From Chloroflexota bacterium (GTDB lineage: Bacteria; Chloroflexota; Anaerolineae; Aggregatilineales; Phototrophicaceae): 39,360 nucleotides of DNA. How positions within the stretch are numbered: position 1 is the first letter of the stretch; every line of letters begins with the position of its first letter. Position numbers and translations under genes: made by a program. This document shows, piece after piece, positions 15,818 through 22,631 of this stretch. A model generated the notes under the pieces. That model was not told the DNA's origin, did no database searches, and was given only the letters and a program-made list of their open reading frames with translations. The DNA lies in NCBI GenBank assembly GCA_026707225.1, contig JAPOXG010000118.1:1-39360 (forward strand), written 5' to 3'.

Positions 15818-15991
15818 GACTCGCATGGCTGAAGCAACGACAGTACGCAGCTTGGATGACATCCGCCGGCTGCGGCCACAGATCATGGAGCTGGCGGGCC
15901 AATATCGCGCGCGCCAGGTTTCCGTGTTTGGCTCTTGCGTACGCGGAGAGATGCATGCGGATAGTGATATCGACTTTCTGGTCGATTTCGA
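15818..15991 (+). repeat. Near-identical antitoxin 5' module, copy in cassette 3
   Basis: 174 bases spanning the antitoxin start and its GS-x10-D-x-D active site, matching 16621-16794 with three mismatches. Identity ends abruptly just after the catalytic DID and the following VDF, within the codons that precede the toxin-facing half. Confidence 0.9.
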
Positions 15992-16133
15992 AGAAGAGTA
16001 CACGCTGCTCGACATTGCGGGTATGTGGAATGGATTGGAGGACATACTTGGCCGCAAAGTCGATGTGATTGACCGCCGGGGCCTGCGCGAAGAGTTGCGG
16101 GAAACCGTATTTCGGGAAGCGCAAGCTCTTTGA
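15825..16133 (+). CDS. MNT-domain nucleotidyltransferase antitoxin, cassette 3
   Basis: 102 residues, MNT active site FGSCVRGEMHADSDIDF, third acidic residue in KVDVID. The first 56 or so codons are almost identical to antitoxin 4 (15818-15991 against 16621-16794, 171 of 174 bases), whereas the second half differs strongly. Start chosen at ATG 15825 by alignment to antitoxin 4; an upstream ATG at 15786 overlaps the -10 box. TTGA overlap with the toxin. Confidence 0.88.
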   Translation: MAEATTVRSLDDIRRLRPQIMELAGQYRARQVSVFGSCVRGEMHADSDIDFLVDFEEEYTLLDIAGMWNGLEDILGRKVDVIDRRGLREELRETVFREAQAL

Positions 16134-16486
16134 ATTCAGAACAGCGTCTGTATTGTCAGGATATCTTGGAGCGCATCAAGCGTATCGAGAACTCTATAGC
16201 AAAGGGGAAAGAGGCTTTTGCTCGATCCTACGAGATTAGGGATTCTATCATATTGAATTTCATCGTGATTGGCGAAGCAACCAAGAACCTGGACTCAGCG
16301 TTGACAACACAACATTCATACGTCAATTGGAAAGGCGTAGCCGGATTTCGCGACATCCTCATTCACCAGTATCGACGAACTCGGCTGGATATTGTGTGGC
16401 GGACTGCCCAAGAAGAATTGCCGGCTCTCAAGTCCGCGATAGTGGCAATGCTCGATTCGTTGGACGACGGCGACGACGAGTCTTGA
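16130..16486 (+). CDS. HEPN/HepT (DUF86) ribonuclease toxin, cassette 3
   Basis: 118 residues with catalytic RDILIHQY, preceded by GVAGF, and the family centre IVIGEATKNLD. TTG start in a four-base overlap with the antitoxin stop. Intact. The C-terminus is acidic (DSLDDGDDES). The AMP-acceptor tyrosine of the RX4HXY motif is present, so it should be silenced in the MntA manner. Confidence 0.88.
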   Translation: MNSEQRLYCQDILERIKRIENSIAKGKEAFARSYEIRDSIILNFIVIGEATKNLDSALTTQHSYVNWKGVAGFRDILIHQYRRTRLDIVWRTAQEELPALKSAIVAMLDSLDDGDDES

Positions 16487-16516
16487 TTTAAGTTGAGCTG
16501 TCGATGGCGCGCGAGA

Positions 16517-16570
16517 GACAACCTGCGCCAGCTGGCCGATTCGGTTGATCGCATCCTGGCGGATGGCTAG
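16517..16570 (+). repeat. VWA 3'-end repeat, copy 4 (last 17 codons)
   Basis: Aligns with 13931-13984. It encodes D-N-L-R-Q-L-A-D-S-V-D-R-I-L-A-D-G-stop. Apart from the first codon, the three base changes (AAT to AAC, GTC to GTT, CGT to CGC) are all silent. The flank after the stop (GCGCGGGCGCTGTGTTACA) also matches cassette 1, with an extended -10 at 16582-16590. Confidence 0.9.
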
Positions 16571-16620
16571 CGCGGGCGCTGTGTTACACTGAGGGACGAA
16601 GGCAGGATAAGAGGCGAGAC

Positions 16621-16794
16621 GACTCGCATGGCTGAAGCAACGACAGTACGCAGCTTGGATGACATCCGCCGGCTGCGGCCACAGATCATGGAGCTGGCGG
16701 GCCAATATCGCGCGCGCCAGGTTTCCGTGTTTGGCTCTTGCGTGCGCGGTGAGATGCATGCGGATAGTGATATCGACTTTCTGGTTGATTTCGA
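16621..16794 (+). repeat. Near-identical antitoxin 5' module, copy in cassette 4
   Basis: Partner of 15818-15991 (offset 803 bases, three mismatches). It shows that the two antitoxin genes share a recently homogenised first half. Confidence 0.9.
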
Positions 16795-16936
16795 GGACAA
16801 TTACAGACTTCTCGATATAGCCGGCATGATTAATGGATTAGAGGACTTGCTTGGCTGCAAAGTGGACGTAGTACCTCGGCGCTCGCTGCGCGAGGAGTTA
16901 AAACCTTACGTTCTCAAGGAAGCGCAGCCACTGTGA
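16628..16936 (+). CDS. MNT-domain nucleotidyltransferase antitoxin, cassette 4
   Basis: 102 residues with an intact MNT active site (FGSCVRGEMHADSDIDF) and a third acidic residue in KVDVVP. Only one N-terminal ATG is possible here because the upstream ATG seen in cassettes 1 and 3 is changed, so this gene sets the start for the family. Its partner toxin is broken (see 16933-17287), so this is now an orphan antitoxin that may cross-neutralise the others. Confidence 0.87.
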   Translation: MAEATTVRSLDDIRRLRPQIMELAGQYRARQVSVFGSCVRGEMHADSDIDFLVDFEDNYRLLDIAGMINGLEDLLGCKVDVVPRRSLREELKPYVLKEAQPL

Positions 16937-17287
16937 AAAGAACACAGAGACTATACTGCAACGACATTCTCGATCGCATCCGTCGCATTGAAGTGTCTAC
17001 AGAAGCAGGGCGCGAAACATTTGACCAGTCGCGCGAAAAGCAGGATGCAGTCATTTTCTGCTTCATAATAATTGGCGAAGCGATAAAGCACATGGACGCA
17101 GATCTCTTAGCAACAGCCACATATCGATTGGGGCGGTTTTGCCAGATTCCGTGATTTTCTAGTACATCAATATCACAATACCGAGATAGAGATCGCCTGG
17201 CGGGCGGCTAAAGAAGACTTGCCTCCCCTAAAGGCGGCAGTCACATCAATACTCTCCTCACTGGACGACAGCGAATCCGGGGCTTGA
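16933..17287 (+). pseudogene. Frameshifted HEPN/HepT toxin, cassette 4
   Basis: GTG 16933 overlaps the antitoxin stop. The frame is normal for about 64 codons (KRTQRLYCNDILDRIRRIE to IIIGEAIKHMDADLLATA), then one extra base around 17125-17129 shifts it and it stops at 17154. In the +1 frame the rest of the protein is complete to a stop at 17285-17287, including RDFLVHQY (the RX4HXY motif) and a tail ending LDDSESGA. The shift therefore removes the whole catalytic motif. It may be a real inactivation or a sequencing error in a single position. Confidence 0.85.
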
Positions 17288-17307
17288 GTTCAGGTCTAAT
17301 TTCCGCG

Positions 17308-17316
17308 TGTTATACT
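17308..17316 (+). promoter_or_regulatory. Extended -10 promoter of the first Uma2 pair
   Basis: TGTTATACT (TG-T-TATACT) 30 bases before ATG 17347; no clear -35. A GAGG ribosome binding site lies at 17337-17340. Confidence 0.55.
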
Positions 17317-17346
17317 GTTTTCAACTTAAAGTGGTCGAGGTTTGAT

Positions 17347-17919
17347 ATGGCTATCCAAACCGAGCGCACGATGACCGTCGCCGAGTATCTCGAATGGGAA
17401 GAAGGCCAGGAACTGCGGCATGAATACATTGACGGATTGATCATTGAGATGACTGGCGGGACGTTAAAGCACACGCGCATTAAATTCAACATCGGGGGTA
17501 TGTTATTCACGCTTCTTGAGTTATCCAGATTTATTGTCTGCAACAGTGACATGCGTGTGCGTGTGAGCCCGACTCGCTACGTTTATCCGGACTTTAGCGT
17601 AGTGCGCGGGCAGGCTCGACTGGAAGACGAAAAGGAGCTAACGCTGCTAAATCCAATCGTCGTGATCGAAGTAACCTCGCCGACCAGCGCCACTCGCGAC
17701 CGCGTCGACAAGCTCGGATATTACCTTGAAGTTCCCTCGATTCAAGCTTACCTCATCGTTGAACAAGACCGCCCATGCGCCCACTTGCACATACGCGCCG
17801 AGGATCGCTGGATGCTGCAGATTTATGACAGCGCGGATGATGTGATACCGCTGCCAATGCTGGATTGCAAACTGCCTCTAGGGCAGGTCTATCGCGGCAT
17901 CGAATTTGCCGATTCTTAG
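17347..17919 (+). CDS. Uma2-family (DUF820) PD-(D/E)XK nuclease-fold protein, copy A
   Basis: 190 residues. The nuclease core is seen in YPDFSVV (Asp), VVIEVTSPTS (Glu-x-Thr-Ser) and KLGYYLEVPSIQAYLIV (Lys). The family is a large restriction-endonuclease-fold group of unknown substrate, often present in many copies in cyanobacteria and Chloroflexota. I chose ATG 17347, since copy B begins at the same MAIQTERTMTVAEYLEWEE; the longer frame from 17284 overlaps the toxin 4 remnant. Copies A and B share nearly identical ends but differ in the middle. Confidence 0.88.
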   Translation: MAIQTERTMTVAEYLEWEEGQELRHEYIDGLIIEMTGGTLKHTRIKFNIGGMLFTLLELSRFIVCNSDMRVRVSPTRYVYPDFSVVRGQARLEDEKELTLLNPIVVIEVTSPTSATRDRVDKLGYYLEVPSIQAYLIVEQDRPCAHLHIRAEDRWMLQIYDSADDVIPLPMLDCKLPLGQVYRGIEFADS

Positions 17920-17967
17920 CCGCCTCGCGCAATGTATTTGCTATGAGTGAAGTGAACGAGGAATGAA

Positions 17968-18540
17968 ATGGCTATCCAAACCGAGCGCACGATGACCGTC
18001 GCCGAGTATCTCGAATGGGAAGAGCGCCAGGAACTGCGGCATGAATACGTTGACGGAGTGATCATCGAAATGAGCGGCGGAACCGGCAATCACAGCAAAA
18101 TTGCGATGAATATAGCGCTTGCGCTTGGCAGCCTGGTCAACCTATTGAATTTTGTATTTCATAGCAGCAACATGCGCATTCGTGTCAGCGTGAATCGTTA
18201 CGTCTATCCCGATTTGAGCATTGTTGGCCGAGACGAAGTATACGAGGACGAGAGCGAGCTAACGCTGCTCAACCCCGTCTTCGTTGTCGAAGTAACTTCG
18301 CCTTCAAGTGCGATGCGAGATCACGTCGATAAGCTTGATCTATATTTTGCTGTGCCCTCGATTGAAGCCTACCTGATCGTCGACCAGGACCGCCTACGCG
18401 CCGATTTGTACACGCGTTCGCAGGAGGGCTGGCATCTGCAGATTTTCAGCAATGCCGAAGATGTGATACCGCTGCCAATGCTGGATTGCCAACTGCCGCT
18501 AGGGCAGGTCTATCGCGGCATCGAATTTGCCGAAGCCTAG
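17968..18540 (+). CDS. Uma2-family (DUF820) PD-(D/E)XK nuclease-fold protein, copy B
   Basis: 190 residues, tandem paralogue of copy A 48 bases downstream, with YPDLSIV, VFVVEVTSPSS and KLDLYFAVPSIEAYLIV marking the nuclease core. A GAGGAA ribosome binding site precedes the ATG. The first 83 bases differ from copy A at only two positions and the last 75 or so at only a few, while the central part is much more diverged. It ends ten bases before the convergent MR/MLE gene. Confidence 0.88.
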   Translation: MAIQTERTMTVAEYLEWEERQELRHEYVDGVIIEMSGGTGNHSKIAMNIALALGSLVNLLNFVFHSSNMRIRVSVNRYVYPDLSIVGRDEVYEDESELTLLNPVFVVEVTSPSSAMRDHVDKLDLYFAVPSIEAYLIVDQDRLRADLYTRSQEGWHLQIFSNAEDVIPLPMLDCQLPLGQVYRGIEFAEA

Positions 18541-18549
18541 CCGCCCGCG

Positions 18550-19707
18550 CTATTTCAAATCTCGCCGGTGCCAGTCATCGCTGAACAAGTTGAATTCGAC
18601 TTCGCGCTGGGGGTATTCGGCGATGATGTCTTCGTCAATGTCGACGCCCAGCCCCGGCTTCTCCGGCAGCGAGAAATAACCATCGACCACCTCCGGCATG
18701 CCCCGGCCGACGGCTTTGACCGGCGGGTCGGCAAAGTCGTTGAAGTATTCCTGGATCTTGAAATTGGGCGTGGTCGCCGCCACCGCCAGCGACGCCATCG
18801 TCGAGCAGGGGCCGCCGACATTGTGCGGCGCCACCAGCACATAATACATCTCAGCTGTGCCGGCCAGCTTCTTCATATTCATGATGCCGCCGAAGTGAGT
18901 GGTATCGGTTTGGATGATGTCGGTCGCGTTGAGCTCAAAGAGCTCGCGATATTCATAGGGCGTGTGGATGCGCTCGCCCGTCGCCACCGGGATGCCCAGC
19001 CCCAGCGCCACTTCGCGCACATCACGCAGGGCCCGCAGGTTCTCCGGCGGCACCGGCTCTTCCACCCAGCCGGGCCGGAATTCAGCCAGATCGCGGATGA
19101 TCTCGACCGCCGTCACTGGATTGAAGCGTCCGTGCATCTCGATCAGCAATTCGACATCGGGTCCAACCGCATCGTAAACCGCTTCCACCAGCGAAATCGA
19201 TAGCAGCTTCTCTTCGCGCGTGAATTCGTAGAATCCGCTGCCGAAGGGGTCGAACTTGAGGGCGTGATAGCCTTTGTCGACCACGTCTTTCGCCGCCGCA
19301 TGCCAAGCCTCCGGCTTCCGCTCCACCCGATACCAGCCGTTGGCGTAGGCTTTGATCTGCTCGCGCATGGCGCCGCCCAGGAGCCGATACACGGGCTGAT
19401 CGAGCGCCTTGCCGATGATATCCCAGCAGGCGATCTCGAGCAGGGCGATGCCGGTCATGGCGATCTCGCCGGCGCGCCCGTAGGTTTCGCGCAGCATGCG
19501 GTAGCACATATTTTCAGTGTTGAAGGGGTCGCGCCCCAGGGCGAAATCGGGCACGGTCTCATTGAGATAGCCGATCACCGGACCGACGCCGCCGACGGGT
19601 CTGGCTTCCGCCCAGCCGACCAAGCCTTCGTCGGTCTCCACCTTGACGAAGAGCAGATTGCGCCAGGGCGTGCCCATCACCATCGTGCTGACATTGCTGA
19701 TTTTCAT
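18550..19707 (-). CDS. Mandelate racemase / muconate lactonizing enzyme family (enolase superfamily), probable sugar-acid dehydratase
   Basis: 385 residues from ATG 19707 (KISNVSTMVMGTPW). The capping domain covers about residues 1-125 and the TIM barrel follows. Residues of the active site can be seen: Lys in YHALKFDPFG, the metal ligands in LLIEMHGRF, WVEEPVPPE and ATGERI, and the acid/base His in APHNVGGP. This set is typical of the MR subgroup that dehydrates aldonic acids such as galactonate or gluconate. The exact acid is unknown. It lies about 97 bases downstream of the U32-like gene on the same strand; the two may form a catabolic operon, with a palindromic repeat between them. Confidence 0.85.
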   Translation of the reverse strand: MKISNVSTMVMGTPWRNLLFVKVETDEGLVGWAEARPVGGVGPVIGYLNETVPDFALGRDPFNTENMCYRMLRETYGRAGEIAMTGIALLEIACWDIIGKALDQPVYRLLGGAMREQIKAYANGWYRVERKPEAWHAAAKDVVDKGYHALKFDPFGSGFYEFTREEKLLSISLVEAVYDAVGPDVELLIEMHGRFNPVTAVEIIRDLAEFRPGWVEEPVPPENLRALRDVREVALGLGIPVATGERIHTPYEYRELFELNATDIIQTDTTHFGGIMNMKKLAGTAEMYYVLVAPHNVGGPCSTMASLAVAATTPNFKIQEYFNDFADPPVKAVGRGMPEVVDGYFSLPEKPGLGVDIDEDIIAEYPQREVEFNLFSDDWHRRDLK

Positions 19708-19736
19708 TATGTTTTTCCCGTGTATGTGATTGATTT

Positions 19737-19763
19737 GCGGGCGTCCCAATGGGTCGCCCCTAC
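19737..19763. repeat. Partial GTAGGGG-type repeat (right half)
   Basis: GGGCGTCCCAATGGGTCG followed by CCCCTAC, the right-hand part of the palindromic family also seen at 21013-21037. It lies between the MR/MLE and U32-like genes. Confidence 0.55.
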
Positions 19764-19803
19764 GATTGCTGCCGTGAAATGGAAATATATCCGTGAGTGG
19801 CTT

Positions 19804-20733
19804 CTAAACCACCGGTATCCCCAAATCGGCAGCGCCGACTTCGCCCATCACGGCATCGCCGGAGTAGCGCTCGATGATGTTCATCACCAGCGCTGTCCGA
19901 TGTACGCGCTCCTGCGACTGCTTAATTGCCAGGTCTTCGATATGAATGCCGCTGGGATAGATATTGGCCGCGTTGCGCAAGCCCAGCTTGACGTATACCG
20001 GCGCCGCCACCCGTATCAACTCGGGCACTTCATAATGGCGCACGAAGCCGCCGAAATCGTCCGGCGCCTCGACATAGACATCCAGCGGGATATCAATGGA
20101 CGCGCGGATCGCCGCCATCTGCGGCAGCGTCAGATCGGTCGGTGTGTTATAGGTGCCCGCGCCCAAGTCTTCCAGCAGCTTGATCGAGATCGGGTTGGCC
20201 GCGCCCATTTGCACTGAGATCTTGACCAGCAAATCGGCCGGCAGCTCGCCCGCGTTCTTCATCTCATTGACCAGCCAAAGCTGCCCTTCATCAGCCACGA
20301 GAACCGAGCGCAAACCCAACTCGCAGCCGCGGATGATGTCTTCGGTGGCGTAGACCACTTCATCCATTCCCCGCAAGCGCGCGCCCAGGTTTAGCCCGGC
20401 GCTCGACCGCACTTGCGCGCTCGTGCCCCAAGCCGCTCGCGGTCCCACAAACAAGCTGACCTCGATGCCGGCTTCCGCGCCCAGGCGGCACATCTCGCGG
20501 ATTTCTTCATCCGTGAGCATCCAAATGCCGCTGCCCTGCGAGACGCGATGAATGGTTACGCCATAGCGATCGGCCGCTTCCAGGACAGCCGCCAAAGCGC
20601 GGGGACCTTCCGTGCTGGGGATTTCGATGCGGTACTGCGCCCCATCTGGGAAGCGCTTTTGCGATGTCGGCAGGTCGTAAAGCTCGCCGGGCGGGTAGCC
20701 CTTGCTTTGCAGGAAGTCGCGTGTTTTCTTCAT
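19804..20733 (-). CDS. TIM-barrel protein resembling U32-family peptidases
   Basis: 309 residues. The order of beta/alpha repeats (IHRVSQGSGIWML, EVSLFVGPRAAWG, GCELGLRSVLVADEGQ, LLVKISVQMGAANP, PLDVYVEAPDD) is that of a TIM barrel, and the pattern recalls proteins filed as U32-family peptidases in catabolic clusters. No protease motif is clear; a sugar-acid aldolase-like or isomerase-like role in the same pathway as the MR/MLE gene is as likely. The start has a weak AAAGG-type site. Function uncertain. Confidence 0.5.
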   Translation of the reverse strand: MKKTRDFLQSKGYPPGELYDLPTSQKRFPDGAQYRIEIPSTEGPRALAAVLEAADRYGVTIHRVSQGSGIWMLTDEEIREMCRLGAEAGIEVSLFVGPRAAWGTSAQVRSSAGLNLGARLRGMDEVVYATEDIIRGCELGLRSVLVADEGQLWLVNEMKNAGELPADLLVKISVQMGAANPISIKLLEDLGAGTYNTPTDLTLPQMAAIRASIDIPLDVYVEAPDDFGGFVRHYEVPELIRVAAPVYVKLGLRNAANIYPSGIHIEDLAIKQSQERVHRTALVMNIIERYSGDAVMGEVGAADLGIPVV

Positions 20734-20964
20734 GCCGTGCCTTTATCGCTTAGGGATTGTCGAATCAGGTGAGAGTATACCGAATCCATGTCCGATTCCA
20801 AATAGCCGAGCCGTGCCCTCACCAGGCATGACATCCAGACCAACAGGCAACGCGGACGGGCGCCACTTATTGGGCAACTCACAGAGTCGCCCCTGTGCTG
20901 ACTCAACATTATCCTCTGTGTCTTGTATGTCTCTTATTTGACAAACCTGCTCAAAAAGACAGCT

Positions 20965-21037
20965 GTAGGGGCGAGACTTGTCTCGCCCTAAAGCGCGCAC
21001 TATGACAAGCGCGGGCGACCCAATGACTCGCCCCTAC
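20965..21037. repeat. GTAGGGGCGA...TCGCCCCTAC element
   Basis: A 73-base element with perfect 10-bp inverted ends, GTAGGGGCGA and TCGCCCCTAC. The left half contains a second small palindrome (GCGAGACTTGTCTCGC) and the right half the CGACCCAATGACTCG motif. It sits in the 440-base gap 20734-21173, which otherwise contains a decayed relative near 20856-20895 and no gene. Confidence 0.75.
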
Positions 21038-21173
21038 AAATCCCATTTCGCGAGTTCGCAATTTGGTGTGAACCAAGTCGTCACCGGCGAGGGCTGTGGT
21101 GCATAAAGGTTTTTGCGCCCTTTCGCCTCATCCGATTACAATTGGATTTACCAAACCGAGAGGAAAATTATCG

Positions 21174-22529
21174 ATGGCTCAAAAGCGTCCGAATGTAATC
21201 GTCTTCTTCACCGACCAGCAACGCTGGGACACGACCGGCCTGCACGGCAACCCGCTTGACCTGACGCCGAATTTCGACCGGCTCGCCCTCGCCGGCGCCG
21301 ATGTACACACTTCCATCACCTGCCAGCCGGTCTGCGGTCCGGCGCGCGCTTGCCTCCAGACTGGGCTTTACGCTACTGAGAGCGGCTGTTACCGCAATGA
21401 CATCCCTTTGCCCAGCGAGAGCCGAACGCTGGCGCATTACTTCGACGATGCCGGCTACGACACCGCTTATATCGGCAAGTGGCACCTGTCGGATGAAGGG
21501 GCGGGACCGGTGTCAAAGGCGCAGCGCGGCGGCTACGATTATTGGCTGGCTTCCAATATTCTGGAATTCACCTCCGATGCCTACGACATGGTGATGTATG
21601 ACGGCGATGGCGTAGCGCATAAACTGCCCGGCTACCGCGTAGACGCCCAAACCGACGCCATGATCCGTTACATCAACGATCATCAGGATAGACCGTTCTT
21701 CCTATTCTCCTCATTCATTGAGCCGCACCATCAGAACCACCGCGATGATTTTCCAGCGCCGCCGGGTTACGCCGAGCGCTATCGCGGTCGCTGGCTGCCA
21801 CCGGACCTGGCGGCGCTGGGCGGCTCGAGCCATCAGCACCTGGCTGGCTACCTGGGCATGATCAAGCGGCTGGACGAAGCGCTCGGTCGGCTGGTCGACG
21901 CGCTGATCAGCCTCGGTATGCTGGAGGACACCATCATCGTCTTCACCTCCGATCATGGCAACCACTTCAAGACGCGCAACGCCGAGTACAAACGCTCCTG
22001 CCATGACGCTTCCGTGCGTGTGCCGACCATGCTCTACGGCGGTCCCTTCACCGGCGGCGGGCGGATATCGCAGCTCGTCAGCTTGATTGACCTGCCGCCG
22101 ACCTTGCTCGACGCCGCCGGCATTCCCGTGCCCGAGCGGATGAGCGGGCGCTCGATTTTGCCTCTCATCCGCGGCCAGGCGGAAGATTGGCCGCATGAAG
22201 TTTTCATCCAGATGAGCGAGTCGCAGTTGGGGCGGGCGATCCGCAGCAAGCGCTGGAAATACGCTGTCACCGCGCCCGACAAGCACGGCTGGAATGATGC
22301 TTCCAGCGACCACTACGTTGAATCCGAGCTCTACGATTTGCTCGCCGATCCCGAGGAGCTGCACAACCGCGCGGGTTTGGAGACCCATCGCGCCGTTTGC
22401 GATGTGCTGCGCTCGCGCTTGATTCGCCGCATGATCGAAGCGAACGAAGCAGAGCCGGTGATCGAACCGGCGCCGCTGATCCCTGGCAGCGGTCAGCTCA
22501 AGGTTGACATCGAAGAGGGCTGGCTCTAG
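21174..22529 (+). CDS. Sulfatase (type I, formylglycine-dependent)
   Basis: 451 residues of the alkaline-phosphatase-fold sulfatase family. The maturation motif C-x-P-x-R is CGPAR near residue 54, so the cysteine should be converted to formylglycine. Metal-binding residues appear in FFTDQQRWD, FTSDHGNHF and the GKWHLSD lysine/histidine block. The C-terminal part (KRWKYAVTAPDK, YDLLADPEELHN) is the usual sulfatase end. No signal peptide, so the enzyme acts in the cytosol or needs another route out. ATG 21174 follows GAGAGGA at good spacing. The substrate is a sulfate ester of unknown type. No formylglycine-generating enzyme is in the window. Confidence 0.92.
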   Translation: MAQKRPNVIVFFTDQQRWDTTGLHGNPLDLTPNFDRLALAGADVHTSITCQPVCGPARACLQTGLYATESGCYRNDIPLPSESRTLAHYFDDAGYDTAYIGKWHLSDEGAGPVSKAQRGGYDYWLASNILEFTSDAYDMVMYDGDGVAHKLPGYRVDAQTDAMIRYINDHQDRPFFLFSSFIEPHHQNHRDDFPAPPGYAERYRGRWLPPDLAALGGSSHQHLAGYLGMIKRLDEALGRLVDALISLGMLEDTIIVFTSDHGNHFKTRNAEYKRSCHDASVRVPTMLYGGPFTGGGRISQLVSLIDLPPTLLDAAGIPVPERMSGRSILPLIRGQAEDWPHEVFIQMSESQLGRAIRSKRWKYAVTAPDKHGWNDASSDHYVESELYDLLADPEELHNRAGLETHRAVCDVLRSRLIRRMIEANEAEPVIEPAPLIPGSGQLKVDIEEGWL

Positions 22530-22589
22530 CGCTGTGCCGCTTCACCGAGATCGTATAACACTCGTACGATTGGCCTTTCCCAATCTGTG

Positions 22590-22595
22590 TATAAT
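22590..22595 (+). promoter_or_regulatory. -10 box upstream of the C39-like peptidase gene
   Basis: Perfect TATAAT, 36 bases before ATG 22632, with an AAGGA site in between. A weak TTGGCC (22570-22575) is only 14 bases away, so the -35 is uncertain. Confidence 0.5.
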
Positions 22596-22631
22596 CGGGT
22601 TGAAGGCTGAAACGCAAGGAAAGCAGCGGAT

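Noticed and set aside
13859..16570. The repeated VWA tails as a CRISPR-like or tandem-repeat array
   Set aside because: Copies differ in length, are separated by 0.7-1.6 kb of genes and each ends in a stop codon; they are gene fragments.
12602..18540. A classic integrative element or prophage at the VWA 3' end
   Set aside because: No integrase, transposase, excisionase or tRNA is present, and the cassettes carry nothing but toxin-antitoxin genes.
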